Program-made: the position numbers and the translations under genes | The notes under the pieces: generated by a model | Databases searched by the model: none | Seen by the model: only the letters and a program-made list of their open reading frames with translations | What the model was told of the DNA's origin: nothing | In this document: one piece after another, positions 7,770-14,592 of the stretch | Position numbering within the stretch: the first letter of the stretch is position 1 | Layout of the letters: every line of letters starts with the position of its first letter | DNA from: JAJDBU01 sp046756925 | GTDB lineage: Bacteria; Nitrospirota; Nitrospiria; SBBL01; JAADHI01 | NCBI GenBank assembly: GCA_046756925.1 | Contig: JBHHXH010000049.1 | Span: 1 to 21,728 of the forward strand | Reading direction: 5' to 3' | DNA length: 21,728 nt

Positions 7770-8120
7770 ATGAAACCGCTGGCGCTCGCGCAACAATTCA
7801 TGGACATATTCTTCTCAGAAGACAACCCTGAGCAATTAAAGCCGCTGCTCTCCGGCGATTTTACTTTTCAAGGACCGTTTTACACCTTCGATTCACCAGA
7901 GGACTACATCGAAGCCCTAAGATCGAATCCTCCCCAAGGCATGCAATATAGAATCATCCGGGCATACGAATCGGAATCGTCCGCCTGCTTGATCTATCGT
8001 TTTATAAAACCGGGTGTGGGTACCCCGATGGCCCAAGTCTTCGAAGTACGCGACGGCCGGATCTGCAAGATTTTACTGCTTTTCGACACCCGGCCCTTCA
8101 ACATAGAAGAATCCTTGTAG
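7770..8120 (+). CDS. NTF2/SnoaL-like small protein
   Basis: A 116-residue protein with the cone-shaped NTF2-like (SnoaL-like) pattern: an N-terminal helix (ALAQQFMDIFFSEDNPEQLKPLL), the strand GDFTFQGPFYTFDSPEDYIEAL, and late strands AQVFEVRDGRICKILLLFDTRPF. This fold occurs in isomerases, polyketide cyclases and binding proteins; no diagnostic catalytic set can be assigned here. It lies 15 nt after the reductase-like gene and probably ends that transcript. An O-methyltransferase gene converges from the other side. Confidence 0.7.
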   Translation: MKPLALAQQFMDIFFSEDNPEQLKPLLSGDFTFQGPFYTFDSPEDYIEALRSNPPQGMQYRIIRAYESESSACLIYRFIKPGVGTPMAQVFEVRDGRICKILLLFDTRPFNIEESL

Positions 8121-8222
8121 AAGCATTGATTCCCAGCGGAAATGCGAAAACATGTACAACTGAGGGGCAGTATCCCAATGACCTTTTCCTCGAATTGCTC
8201 ATATGGTTTTGCTTTTATCTTG

Positions 8223-8239
8223 AGCCGGACGACTCGGCT
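8223..8239 (+). terminator. Weak hairpin between convergent genes
   Basis: AGCCG (8223-8227) and CGGCT (8235-8239) can pair around a 7-nt loop, followed only by TTAGG. It sits in the 249-nt gap between the NTF2-like gene and the O-methyltransferase. The rest of that gap shows no convincing gene. Confidence 0.22.
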
Positions 8240-8369
8240 TTAGGTATGGCCAAAGTGCTCAATACTTCAGCAAAGTGATGGATGAATCTCCGGGCGACCG
8301 AGGGTTTGGACCGTGCAGAAAAACAAAAACACGTGACATAAAATAGGAGACTTCGAAAAATTTTTCCCC

Positions 8370-9008
8370 TCAAGCCCTTTTCCGTACCAACTGCACACCA
8401 TCCCGTACCGTCAACAGCACATTTTCGACCCGGTTATCTTTACAGATCATTTCGTTGAGCTCGTGAATGACTCTTGCGTTTTTATCTTCTGGGTTAAGGA
8501 CGCGGCCCGATTGGAGCATGTTGTCGAGCAGGATGACGCCGCCGGAACGTGTTTTTTCGAGAATCGCCTCGTAATACTCCGGATACATCACTTTGTCCGC
8601 ATCAATAAAAGAAAAATCGATGACCGCGTCCAATTGCCGAATGGTGTCGATCGCTTCGCCCTTTCGCAATTCGATTTGACTTGCGTAAGGACTCGCATCG
8701 AAGGCCGCCTGCGCAACCTTTTGTGCCGCAGGATCGTTGTCGCAGGTGATAATCCGTCCGTCTTCGGGAAGCCCCTCCGCCATCGACAGCGCGGAATAAC
8801 CGGTAAAGGTCCCGACTTCAACGACCCACTTCGGTTGAATCAGCTGCACCAGCAATTTAAGCAGGCGACCTTCAAGCCGGCCCGTCAACATCTGCGGCAG
8901 CTCCATATGTTCGTCGGTATAAGCCATCAGCTGTTGTAATGGTTCCGGCTCCGGCCGGGTATGCCGCTGGGCATAGTGTTCGATTTCTTCACTCACAAGG
9001 CTCAACAT
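8370..9008 (-). CDS. SAM-dependent O-methyltransferase (class I, COMT/CCoAOMT-like)
   Basis: A 212-residue methyltransferase of the family of bacterial and plant caffeoyl-CoA/catechol O-methyltransferases (COG4122 type). The SAM-binding motif I is VVEVGTFTGYSALSMAEGLP; motif II-like IITCDNDPAAQKVAQ follows, then FSFIDADKVMYPEYYEAIL, the metal-binding region of the family, and GGVILLDNMLQSGRV, where Asp-Asn provide ligands. These enzymes methylate a hydroxyl on a catechol-like substrate with a divalent metal; the actual acceptor is unknown. CGGAG (9015-9019 on the reverse strand) is 6 nt from the ATG, and a promoter-like pair lies about 100 nt upstream. Transcribed alone. Confidence 0.9.
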   Translation of the reverse strand: MLSLVSEEIEHYAQRHTRPEPEPLQQLMAYTDEHMELPQMLTGRLEGRLLKLLVQLIQPKWVVEVGTFTGYSALSMAEGLPEDGRIITCDNDPAAQKVAQAAFDASPYASQIELRKGEAIDTIRQLDAVIDFSFIDADKVMYPEYYEAILEKTRSGGVILLDNMLQSGRVLNPEDKNARVIHELNEMICKDNRVENVLLTVRDGVQLVRKRA

Positions 9009-9105
9009 AAGTCGCTCCGAAATGAATTTAAGGAAGGGGAAGACACCAGATGTTGATGAGTGCTACCGTGACATCCGGAGGTCATCCATCAGACCAAAGA
9101 TAAGA

Positions 9106-9135
9106 AATATAGGCTGAATAAGGAGTATAATGCAA
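9106..9135 (-). promoter_or_regulatory. Candidate sigma70 promoter for the O-methyltransferase
   Basis: Reverse strand: TTGCAT (9130-9135), an 18-nt spacer and TATATT (9106-9111). Four of six -35 positions and five of six -10 positions match consensus. It would give a leader of about 90 nt. Found by eye. Confidence 0.42.
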
Positions 9136-9243
9136 CGTCGCCCGCGGAATGAAGGCCGGTTTTCAACAAAAAACATTCGATCCAGTGATAAAAAAAGAAA
9201 ACGCAAGACCCATGGCATGAGGAACAACCGGGCATTTAAATGA
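9130..9243 (+). CDS. Possible tiny basic protein (37 aa)
   Basis: ATG at 9130, preceded by AAGGAG with 4-nt spacing, opens a 37-codon frame ending TGA at 9241-9243. The product is extremely basic (many Arg and Lys, for example DKKRKRKTHG) with almost no hydrophobic residues, like some small nucleic-acid- or ribosome-binding peptides. It lies in the 257-nt gap between two reverse-strand genes. The spacing is tight and no forward promoter is evident, so this may be chance. No family recognised. Confidence 0.25.
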   Translation: MQRRPRNEGRFSTKNIRSSDKKRKRKTHGMRNNRAFK

Positions 9244-9265
9244 CCCGATTCGATACGTCCCCTCT

Positions 9266-9652
9266 TTAGGCCTGATGCGAGATTTTTTCAAATTCTTTAA
9301 TATAGGCAAAGAGCCTTGGGTTCCGCTCTTCCATTTTTCGAAATTCGACGCCGAAGCTGTATTGTTTATCCTTGCCAAGGTCCTCCTTTTGCTTCTCTTC
9401 CCAAACAACCCTTCCGATGATCGATTCTTCAATCACTTCATAGGTGGTCGTAATGAGTTTAATTCGAATGAGAAGCATGGTCCCTTTTGAGTAAGGACAC
9501 GGACCATAAAATCCCATGCCTTCGGCGGAAAGATCTCGCACCAAGACCTTTGATGTCGTCTCGACACCACGCTGAGAGATGATGGCCGCGGTGGCCACCG
9601 GCATTCTTGACGTTTTTCGAGGATGATTCATCTGATTCGATTCAATTCCCAT
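9266..9652 (-). CDS. PilZ-domain protein (probable c-di-GMP receptor)
   Basis: A 128-residue single-domain PilZ protein. The two c-di-GMP-binding signatures are present: RKTSR (RxxxR, residues 12-16) and DLSAEG (D/NxSxxG, residues 40-45), followed by beta strands GTMLLIRIKL, ESIIGRVVWEE and QYSFGVEFRKM. Members change an output (motility, secretion, biofilm, enzyme activity) when the second messenger binds. The reverse-strand SD AGGA lies about 6-7 nt before the ATG. It follows the EAL-HDOD gene by 66 nt on the same strand, so both may share a transcript and a signalling task. The partner it controls is not in view. Confidence 0.88.
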   Translation of the reverse strand: MGIESNQMNHPRKTSRMPVATAAIISQRGVETTSKVLVRDLSAEGMGFYGPCPYSKGTMLLIRIKLITTTYEVIEESIIGRVVWEEKQKEDLGKDKQYSFGVEFRKMEERNPRLFAYIKEFEKISHQA

Positions 9653-9718
9653 CGTTTGTCCTGTCTATCCAATCGCTTTACAACGTGTATAACAACCTCC
9701 GATACGGCAGGCATGTCC

Positions 9719-10939
9719 TTATGTATTCATAAAACTTTGGCTCCCCCAATCGATCGCTTGCATGTAGAATTGGGAAAAACCCGCCTCGTCCATTCCCAGT
9801 TTTTTACATAAATCCTTCAGTTTTTCCCAATCCCCTCGTTCATAGGCCAAGACGAGTTTATACACTTCACCAAGACGGCCCTCCCGCTCAATCAAGGCGG
9901 TTTTTATATCTTCCGCAATCGGAATTTTTCCCAATACCTCCGCCAGCGGGCGATCGATGATGCCGTCTATCAGGGAAAACATCCCCATTAAAAAAAGGTC
10001 CTGAGACCGGGCTTCGAGGTCGAGAATGGGGCCAAGGGATTCGGAGAATTTGGCCCGAACGATCGCCTGGATCACCAATTCATCCGCCTTGCCCTCGGCC
10101 ATATTGGCCAAGGCCATTAAAGACGCCCATTTTTTCACCTCGTTTTCGCCCAGTAGCACCAAGGCATGATTGATCGAAGAAATTTCCACGCGCCATCCGA
10201 AAAAGGCCGAGTTAATATACCGCAAGAGCTTGTAGGAAAGCGACATCTCGCGCTTAATAATTTCCTCGAGTTCGTGATAGTCCAATTCCGGACGATGAAT
10301 CTCTTGGAGGATTTGCAGGTAGTGGAGCTTAAACTCCGGAATATCCTTTGTGCTCAAGATGGTCGGTTTACTGAAATAATAGCCCTGAAAATAAGAATAC
10401 CCCATCTCCTTGGCCGCTCGGTACACCTCCCAGCTCTCTACTTTCTCGGCCAGCATTTCGATCCCTCGCGGGATAAAACGATCGGCCATACTTTTCTGTG
10501 TTTTGAGGTCGGTCTCTAGAAAATCGACTTTAACGATGTCGGTCAGCGCCACCAGGGGTTGAAACTTATCCTCATAGACAAAATCGTCGAGGGCGATGGG
10601 GTATCCAGCGGCCTTTAAATGCCTACAAGCCGCCAATACCTCCGCATCGGGTTCGATATATTCCAATAGCTCCACAACCGTTAAATCTATCGGAAGCATG
10701 GCGCAATATTCTCTGACCAAGGTCTCCCGGGTCACGTTGTAGAAAGCTTTTTTGCCGGCGGTGAGAATATCCAAGCCGTGAACCAAAAAGCTGTCGCCGA
10801 TCACCTTCGAGGAAGCCTGGTTTTGGTCCGAATTGTCGAAAAAATTGTCGAGCCCAGAGCGAAAGAGCAATTCGTATCCATACACTTTTTGCGCCCGATC
10901 GAAGATAGGCTGTCTGGCAATAAAGGTATCCATCGGCAT
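9719..10939 (-). CDS. EAL-HDOD signalling protein (YuxH-like)
   Basis: A 406-residue two-domain protein. Residues about 4-195 form an EAL-type domain and about 200-400 an HDOD domain, the arrangement of the YuxH/COG3434 family. EAL residues still visible: ELLFR (23-27, where EAL would be ExLxR), Asn68, Glu90, Asp118-Asp119, the Lys in DIVKVD, the Glu in AEKVES and QGYYFSKP. The loop after DDF reads VYED instead of the usual GTG-type loop 6, so phosphodiesterase activity is doubtful. GGGAG lies 4 nt before the first ATG (10939) and 10 nt before a second at 10933; either could be used. A PilZ gene follows downstream. Confidence 0.9.
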   Translation of the reverse strand: MPMDTFIARQPIFDRAQKVYGYELLFRSGLDNFFDNSDQNQASSKVIGDSFLVHGLDILTAGKKAFYNVTRETLVREYCAMLPIDLTVVELLEYIEPDAEVLAACRHLKAAGYPIALDDFVYEDKFQPLVALTDIVKVDFLETDLKTQKSMADRFIPRGIEMLAEKVESWEVYRAAKEMGYSYFQGYYFSKPTILSTKDIPEFKLHYLQILQEIHRPELDYHELEEIIKREMSLSYKLLRYINSAFFGWRVEISSINHALVLLGENEVKKWASLMALANMAEGKADELVIQAIVRAKFSESLGPILDLEARSQDLFLMGMFSLIDGIIDRPLAEVLGKIPIAEDIKTALIEREGRLGEVYKLVLAYERGDWEKLKDLCKKLGMDEAGFSQFYMQAIDWGSQSFMNT

Positions 10940-10969
10940 TTTTCTCCCGAGATCGTGATAAAATAGCGA

Positions 10970-11015
10970 CCCGGAGGACCGGGCGCAGGGCTATAGAGAC
11001 CTTTCATCAATTATA
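10970..11015 (-). promoter_or_regulatory. Leader of the EAL-HDOD gene: -10-like box and GC-rich hairpin
   Basis: On the reverse strand a perfect TATAAT (11010-11015) lacks a convincing -35. The inferred leader then contains CCCGG-TCCT-CCGGG (10970-10983), a 5-bp GC stem with a 4-nt loop, about 30 nt before the start codon. It could affect mRNA stability or translation. Confidence 0.3.
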
Positions 11016-11079
11016 GTATATAAGAAAAACCGAGTATTGGATGAGATTCAGCACTTTTTGGGGATATGAATCTTTGTAA

Positions 11080-11505
11080 ATGGCGCATTCAGTACACCAT
11101 AAGCGGATCCCCTCAAATTTGATTCTATACGACGGCCTTTGCCGTCTCTGCACATTCGGAACGGTCTTCATCCTTAAGAGAGATTCCCGAAAAATGTTCA
11201 AGTTCGCCGCGATACAATCGGAGATCGGCCAAGCGCTGCTCGAAGAGTATGGCCTGCCTGCCGGAAATTTTAAAACCTTTGCATTGATCAGCCCGAAAGG
11301 ATGCTATACAAAATCGACCGCCGCCCTTCATGTTGTAAAAAAATTGGACGGCCTCTGGCCGATCTTGTATGCTTTGGTTCTCATCCCAAAACCGTTGCGG
11401 AACGGCATCTATAATTGGGTGGCAAGAAACCGCTATAAAATATTTGGAAAACGAAAAACCTGTTTCGTTCCGGACGCCGATATAAAAAACCGATTTCTAG
11501 ACTAA
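11080..11505 (+). CDS. DCC-family (DUF393) thiol-disulfide oxidoreductase-like protein
   Basis: A 141-residue protein of the DCC family, named for its Asp-Cys-Cys motif: LILYDGLCRLCTFGTVFILKRD holds DGxCxxC. The conserved second half is also present (NWVARNRYKIFGKRKTCFVPD). Members are predicted thioredoxin-fold redox proteins; biochemical data are scarce. The central part KTFALISPKGCYTKSTAALHVVKKL matches the usual 'dS.v....g..y.rS.A.l.i...l' pattern. No strong SD precedes the ATG at 11080, and an in-frame TTG nearer the motif is possible, so the first 12 or so residues are uncertain. It is followed on the same strand, 159 nt later, by parA. Confidence 0.83.
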   Translation: MAHSVHHKRIPSNLILYDGLCRLCTFGTVFILKRDSRKMFKFAAIQSEIGQALLEEYGLPAGNFKTFALISPKGCYTKSTAALHVVKKLDGLWPILYALVLIPKPLRNGIYNWVARNRYKIFGKRKTCFVPDADIKNRFLD

Positions 11506-11664
11506 ATATCGTATCTTTTACAAACAACCACCTTTCGGATTTCTTCAACACGCGGCCTTTTAAGCCCTTGCTGACTGGTTTTCACGGAATTTAAGCCGAT
11601 CCCGGGCGGCTTTCCTTCAAAAATAGATTGTGCTACGATAACGCCCTGAAAGGATCTGGAACAG

Positions 11665-12429
11665 ATGCACAAAATCATCACCGTCGCCAACCAAAAGGGG
11701 GGCGTCGCAAAAACAACGACGGCCATCAATCTCTCGGCCTCATTGGCGGTTGCGGAGTTGAAGGTCCTACTCGTCGATCTCGATCCCCAGGGAAATGCCA
11801 CCAGCGGCGTTGGAATCAACCGGGAAACATTGGAAGGAAGCGTGTACGACCTCTTAATCGGCCGGCATCCGTTTTCGGAACTGATCGTTCGTACGGAAGT
11901 GCCGGACTTGGACCTGCTGCCGGCAAACATCGATCTGGTTGGGGCCGAGGTCGAGTTGGTGGGCATGAACGGCCGCGAAACGATTTTAAAAGAACGCCTG
12001 AAATCCAATGTCGATCGCTACGATTATGTGATTATCGACTGCCCTCCCTCCCTCGGATTATTAACGCTCAACGCCCTCACAACCGCCGGGACCCTTCTCG
12101 TGCCGCTTCAATGCGAATATTTCGCCATGGAAGGCTTGGCGCTCCTGATGAAAACCATGAAACGCGTTCAAGCATCCCTGAACCCCGGTCTCGATATCGA
12201 AGGCATCCTCTTTACAATGTATGACGGCAGAAACAATTTAAGTAACCAAGTCTCTCAGGAAATCCGAACCCACTTTGGAAATCGCGTCCTCAAAACCATT
12301 ATTCCGCGCAACATTACCCTCGCAGAAGCCCCCAGCCACGGCAAACCGGTATTGTACTATGGCGCCGCTTCGCGAGGGGCAAAGGCCTACCTTGCTCTCG
12401 CCGGTGAAATCCTTCGGCGCGGAAGATAA
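11665..12429 (+). CDS. parA: ParA/Soj-type partition ATPase
   Basis: A 254-residue ParA-family ATPase with a deviant Walker A (KGGVAKTT, residues 11-18), the switch region LLVDLDPQGNAT with Asp40, and Walker B YDYVIIDCPPSLG. It looks full length and has the chromosomal Soj-like form, without an N-terminal DNA-binding domain. Such proteins cycle on the nucleoid to move DNA, normally with ParB bound at parS. Here no parB follows: the next gene is a small convergent lipoprotein 75 nt away, and upstream is a DCC-family gene. It may therefore be a solitary ParA that positions another cargo (chemotaxis arrays, secretion or pilus components), or parB is elsewhere. GGA lies 4 nt and AAAGGA 11 nt before the ATG. 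Confidence 0.9.
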   Translation: MHKIITVANQKGGVAKTTTAINLSASLAVAELKVLLVDLDPQGNATSGVGINRETLEGSVYDLLIGRHPFSELIVRTEVPDLDLLPANIDLVGAEVELVGMNGRETILKERLKSNVDRYDYVIIDCPPSLGLLTLNALTTAGTLLVPLQCEYFAMEGLALLMKTMKRVQASLNPGLDIEGILFTMYDGRNNLSNQVSQEIRTHFGNRVLKTIIPRNITLAEAPSHGKPVLYYGAASRGAKAYLALAGEILRRGR

Positions 12430-12503
12430 ACCCACCCTTCACCCCAGACGAAATCAACGCTTCCTAAAATACAGGATGAATAAAACGAGGGCTTTCGGAA
12501 GAT

Positions 12504-12896
12504 TTAAATACAATCCTTAAAGAGGGAATTACGATGCCCGGCGTCGGGATCGCCCGTATTCAAATCAAGGAGGTAATGAATCACTTCGTGTTTCCACACA
12601 AAGAGCGATCCGACTTTTACAAAATTGGGGTGCACATATTCCCCGCTGCAACCGCCGTCGTAGTGTTTACAGGGAAAATTCGGCGGCATAAACACAACAG
12701 ATACGTCTTCGAAATTTCCTAGCTCTAAATTGCTGCAGGCCTTGGCGGCCTTGAATGACTCCATCAGAAAAGCCTCCGTCGTCTCATCGACGAAAACGCC
12801 GGAAGGCCCGGCGGATACGTTTGTCCCGCAACCGGCCAAGGAAAACGTGAGGCAGGTAAAAACACAATAGATCGAAATACGATATGCCATTTTCAT
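12504..12896 (-). CDS. Small lipoprotein with HExxH metallopeptidase-like motif
   Basis: A 130-residue predicted lipoprotein starting at MKMAYR (12896; the next Met at 12890 is possible). A hydrophobic signal leads to the lipobox SLAGC (Cys23), followed by a short polar linker. The C-terminal part contains WKHEVIHYLL, an HExxH zinc-binding motif (His103, Glu104, His107), then GDPDAGH with His121 as a likely third ligand. Cys54, Cys76, Cys83 and Cys129 could form disulfides. This suggests a compact zinc peptidase or zinc-binding protein in the periplasm or at a membrane surface. The longer open frame from 12968 adds residues ahead of a normal signal peptide, so I reject that start. No strong SD is seen. 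No named family is recognised with certainty. Confidence 0.72.
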   Translation of the reverse strand: MKMAYRISIYCVFTCLTFSLAGCGTNVSAGPSGVFVDETTEAFLMESFKAAKACSNLELGNFEDVSVVFMPPNFPCKHYDGGCSGEYVHPNFVKVGSLFVWKHEVIHYLLDLNTGDPDAGHRNSLFKDCI

Positions 12897-13077
12897 TGAA
12901 TAAAGGCACCGCCTGAATAAAAAAAACCTTGGGAACTCCCCCCCAGGAAAGTGCACAATAGATGCCATAATCCCGGATGCGTGCCGCCCGAAAATAGAAA
13001 AAATAAATCATTATTTTTCAATAACTTGACTATATCAGGTCAGCTATATCCGATTTTGCCGAGAGAGAAAAAATGCC

Positions 13078-13162
13078 GAATGGGCCACTTCGGTGACTAT
13101 TTTTGTCAATGTAGGATCCATGTAATGTTGGATATTTGGAATCAGGCCACTTCTCGGTGAAG
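13078..13162 (-). repeat. Pair of degenerate direct repeats
   Basis: On the forward strand GGCCACTTCGGTGA (13083-13096) recurs as GGCCACTTC-TC-GGTGA (13145-13160), with flanking similarity GAAT(G/C) on the left. Read on the reverse strand the core is TCACCGA(GA)AGTGGCC. The copies are 62 nt apart. Repeated AGTGGCC-type blocks recall the multiple terminal repeats of IS21-family elements, but no transposase is present. Confidence 0.5.
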
Positions 13163-13203
13163 AACCCCCTGGATCTCCTCCTTGACATGGAAATGGAAGA
13201 GAA

Positions 13204-13229
13204 GGCCCCTGAGGGATCCCTCAGGGGCC
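13204..13229 (-). terminator. 26-bp perfect palindrome, probable terminator hairpin
   Basis: GGCCCCTGAG (13204-13213), GGATCC (13214-13219) and CTCAGGGGCC (13220-13229) form a perfect palindrome. As RNA it gives a stem of at least 10 bp with a small loop. On the reverse strand it is followed by a pyrimidine-rich tract (TTCTCTTCC) and lies about 80 nt beyond the stop of the membrane-protein gene, so termination of that transcript is the simplest reading. Confidence 0.5.
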
Positions 13230-13309
13230 CTATCCGCAAGAATACTTGGGTAGTTAAAACTTGCCTAGATTCAAAGACATGCCGGAACCTTGTGCAGACC
13301 AGAAGCCGA

Positions 13310-13642
13310 CTATTTCAGGATATAATGAAGGGCAAAATCGATGGCGATCGCAAAGAGCGCAACAATATTACACCAGGCGAGGTCTTTCTGCCGTACTTTA
13401 AAAAAATGATACGCGTTATAAACCATAAAAAGTTCCGCAATATTCGACAAGGGCATGTGGAGCCATCGCCAACGTCCGAGCGCAAAGGTCAAGAAATAAA
13501 ATACCAAGGCCAAGGAAAGTCCAAGCCATGCCTTTCGGGTCCCCTTGCCCGATCGCGCCAGCCGGATCATGGCGGTCAATAAGGCTGCGAGCACGATAAG
13601 AAATAGAAGGGGAAACAAGGGCCACCAAACGGCTGCCGACAT
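13310..13642 (-). CDS. Small membrane protein, three predicted spans
   Basis: A 110-residue hydrophobic protein with predicted spans near residues 6-26, 40-56 (before the basic/Trp segment GRWRWLH) and 88-107, and charged loops between (RLARSGKGTRK, KVRQKD). A strong SD, AAGGAGG, lies 8 nt before the ATG on the reverse strand. It follows the DedA gene by 92 nt on the same strand, so co-transcription is likely, and a palindromic hairpin lies downstream. No family recognised. The loop SNIAELFMVYNAYHFFK looks conserved in style but I cannot name it. Confidence 0.72.
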   Translation of the reverse strand: MSAAVWWPLFPLLFLIVLAALLTAMIRLARSGKGTRKAWLGLSLALVFYFLTFALGRWRWLHMPLSNIAELFMVYNAYHFFKVRQKDLAWCNIVALFAIAIDFALHYILK

Positions 13643-13691
13643 CGCCTTTCCTCCTTAGGATGGGATCTTGGGGTTTGAAATCATCATCGAA

Positions 13692-13721
13692 TTACCTGCA
13701 CCAGCTCAACCGGCATGACAT
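13692..13721 (-). promoter_or_regulatory. Nine-codon mini-ORF with strong SD between two genes
   Basis: AAGGAGG (reverse strand, 13730-13736) stands 8 nt before an ATG that opens only nine codons (MSCRLSWCR, TAA at 13692-13694). The SD overlaps the end of the DedA gene. A second frame from 13716 encodes ten codons. The strong site leading nowhere suggests a leader peptide or the trace of a lost gene start. Confidence 0.3.
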
Positions 13722-13734
13722 ACTCGCATCCTCC

Positions 13735-14415
13735 TTAGTTCGATTTTTCCGCATCCGTGGACATGATCCTCTGGTGGAGAAAAATGTATGAGAGCACAAT
13801 CACCGATATAATCGCGATCAGCCAAGGGAAATATGCACGGATATTGTCCCTGCCGGCGAAGACAAGATCGGCATAGCTCATCGCCCCCGCAAATGATGCC
13901 AAATAGAATCCGGTAAGCGCGAGCACCGCACACCAAATCCCCGCCCCAAGAAAGGTAAACAAGGTAAAACGGAAAAGCGGCATCCGTGCAAGTCCAGCGG
14001 GAATGGATATAAGCTGGCGGATACCCGGAAGCAGACGGCAGACAAAGGTGGTAATGTCTCCGTGTCGGTTAAATATTTCTTCAGCCCGTGCGATGGTTGC
14101 ATGAGAAAGGAAAAAATATTTTCCGTGCCGATACAAAAAAGGCCGTCCCAGTTTCAGGAATAGGAAGTAATTGATATAAGCCCCCAAGATCGAGCCCAGG
14201 GTACCAAAGAGTACAGCGAGCAGTAAATCGATCAGTGGGGACGAAAACAACAATTCGCTGCGATATGCAAGAAAACCGGCGGGAATCATGATAATCTCGC
14301 TGGGGAAGGGAACGAAAGAACTTTCGATCGTCATCAATAAAAAAACGATCATAAACCCCCAAAAACCGGCGTGTTCCACCCCCCATTCTATATACTGAAT
14401 CAGATAGTCAGTCAT
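13735..14415 (-). CDS. DedA-family membrane protein
   Basis: A 226-residue DedA/VTT-domain membrane protein. Characteristic parts: ESSFVPFPSEIIMIPAGFLA near the N-terminus (the E...PxPSE re-entrant segment), then GTLGSILGAYINYFLFLKLGRP, the conserved FVCRLLPGIRQLISIPAGLARMP (family F.GR..P..R), and C-terminal spans. Family members are implicated in lipid-carrier (undecaprenyl phosphate, phosphatidylethanolamine) flipping and in maintaining membrane potential. No SD is visible before the ATG at 14415. It heads a reverse-strand unit with the 110-residue membrane protein; 177 nt separate it from nagZ upstream, a gap holding a TTTTCTAGAAAA palindrome (14494-14505) and no gene. Confidence 0.92.
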   Translation of the reverse strand: MTDYLIQYIEWGVEHAGFWGFMIVFLLMTIESSFVPFPSEIIMIPAGFLAYRSELLFSSPLIDLLLAVLFGTLGSILGAYINYFLFLKLGRPFLYRHGKYFFLSHATIARAEEIFNRHGDITTFVCRLLPGIRQLISIPAGLARMPLFRFTLFTFLGAGIWCAVLALTGFYLASFAGAMSYADLVFAGRDNIRAYFPWLIAIISVIVLSYIFLHQRIMSTDAEKSN

Positions 14416-14592
14416 CGATATAGGAAGGAAGTCGCATCATAAGGCGGTTTGAAATCCATCGATCGGGCGGCCCTAAGAAAGTGTTTGCGATGATTTTCTA
14501 GAAAACCTTCGGCAAAGAAAATCGCAGGAGACTTTTTCATTCCAAGCCTTGGAGCAGGGATCTCAAGATGAATTTCGGAGGGTACGCGGGCT

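Larger units (their letters stand above)
12897..13309. other. 413-nt stretch without a convincing gene
   Basis: Between the HExxH lipoprotein and the small membrane-protein gene I see an AT-rich part (about 12990-13075), a pair of degenerate direct repeats (13078-13162) and a 26-bp palindrome (13204-13229). Short frames exist on both strands but none has a persuasive start or protein-like composition. The area may be a remnant of an inserted element. Confidence 0.5.

Noticed and set aside
8103..8278. Open forward frame in the gap after the NTF2-like gene, ending near 8278
   Set aside because: Part of the translation looks protein-like (LELLIWFCFYLEPDDSALG), but only a TTG start without SD is available; it could be a worn gene remnant, not a supported feature.
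9229..9247. CGGGCATTTAAATGACCCG as a terminator after the PilZ gene
   Set aside because: The arms need a bulged base, the centre is a loopless AT palindrome and no T-run follows on the reverse strand.
11628..12224. Long frame overlapping parA in another reading phase (198 codons)
   Set aside because: It lies wholly within the parA region, is rich in Arg/Pro/Gly, has no recognisable motif and is explained as a shadow of parA.
13030..13239. Reverse 69-codon frame across the direct repeats and palindrome
   Set aside because: No good ribosome site, crosses both repeat elements, and has no protein-like pattern.
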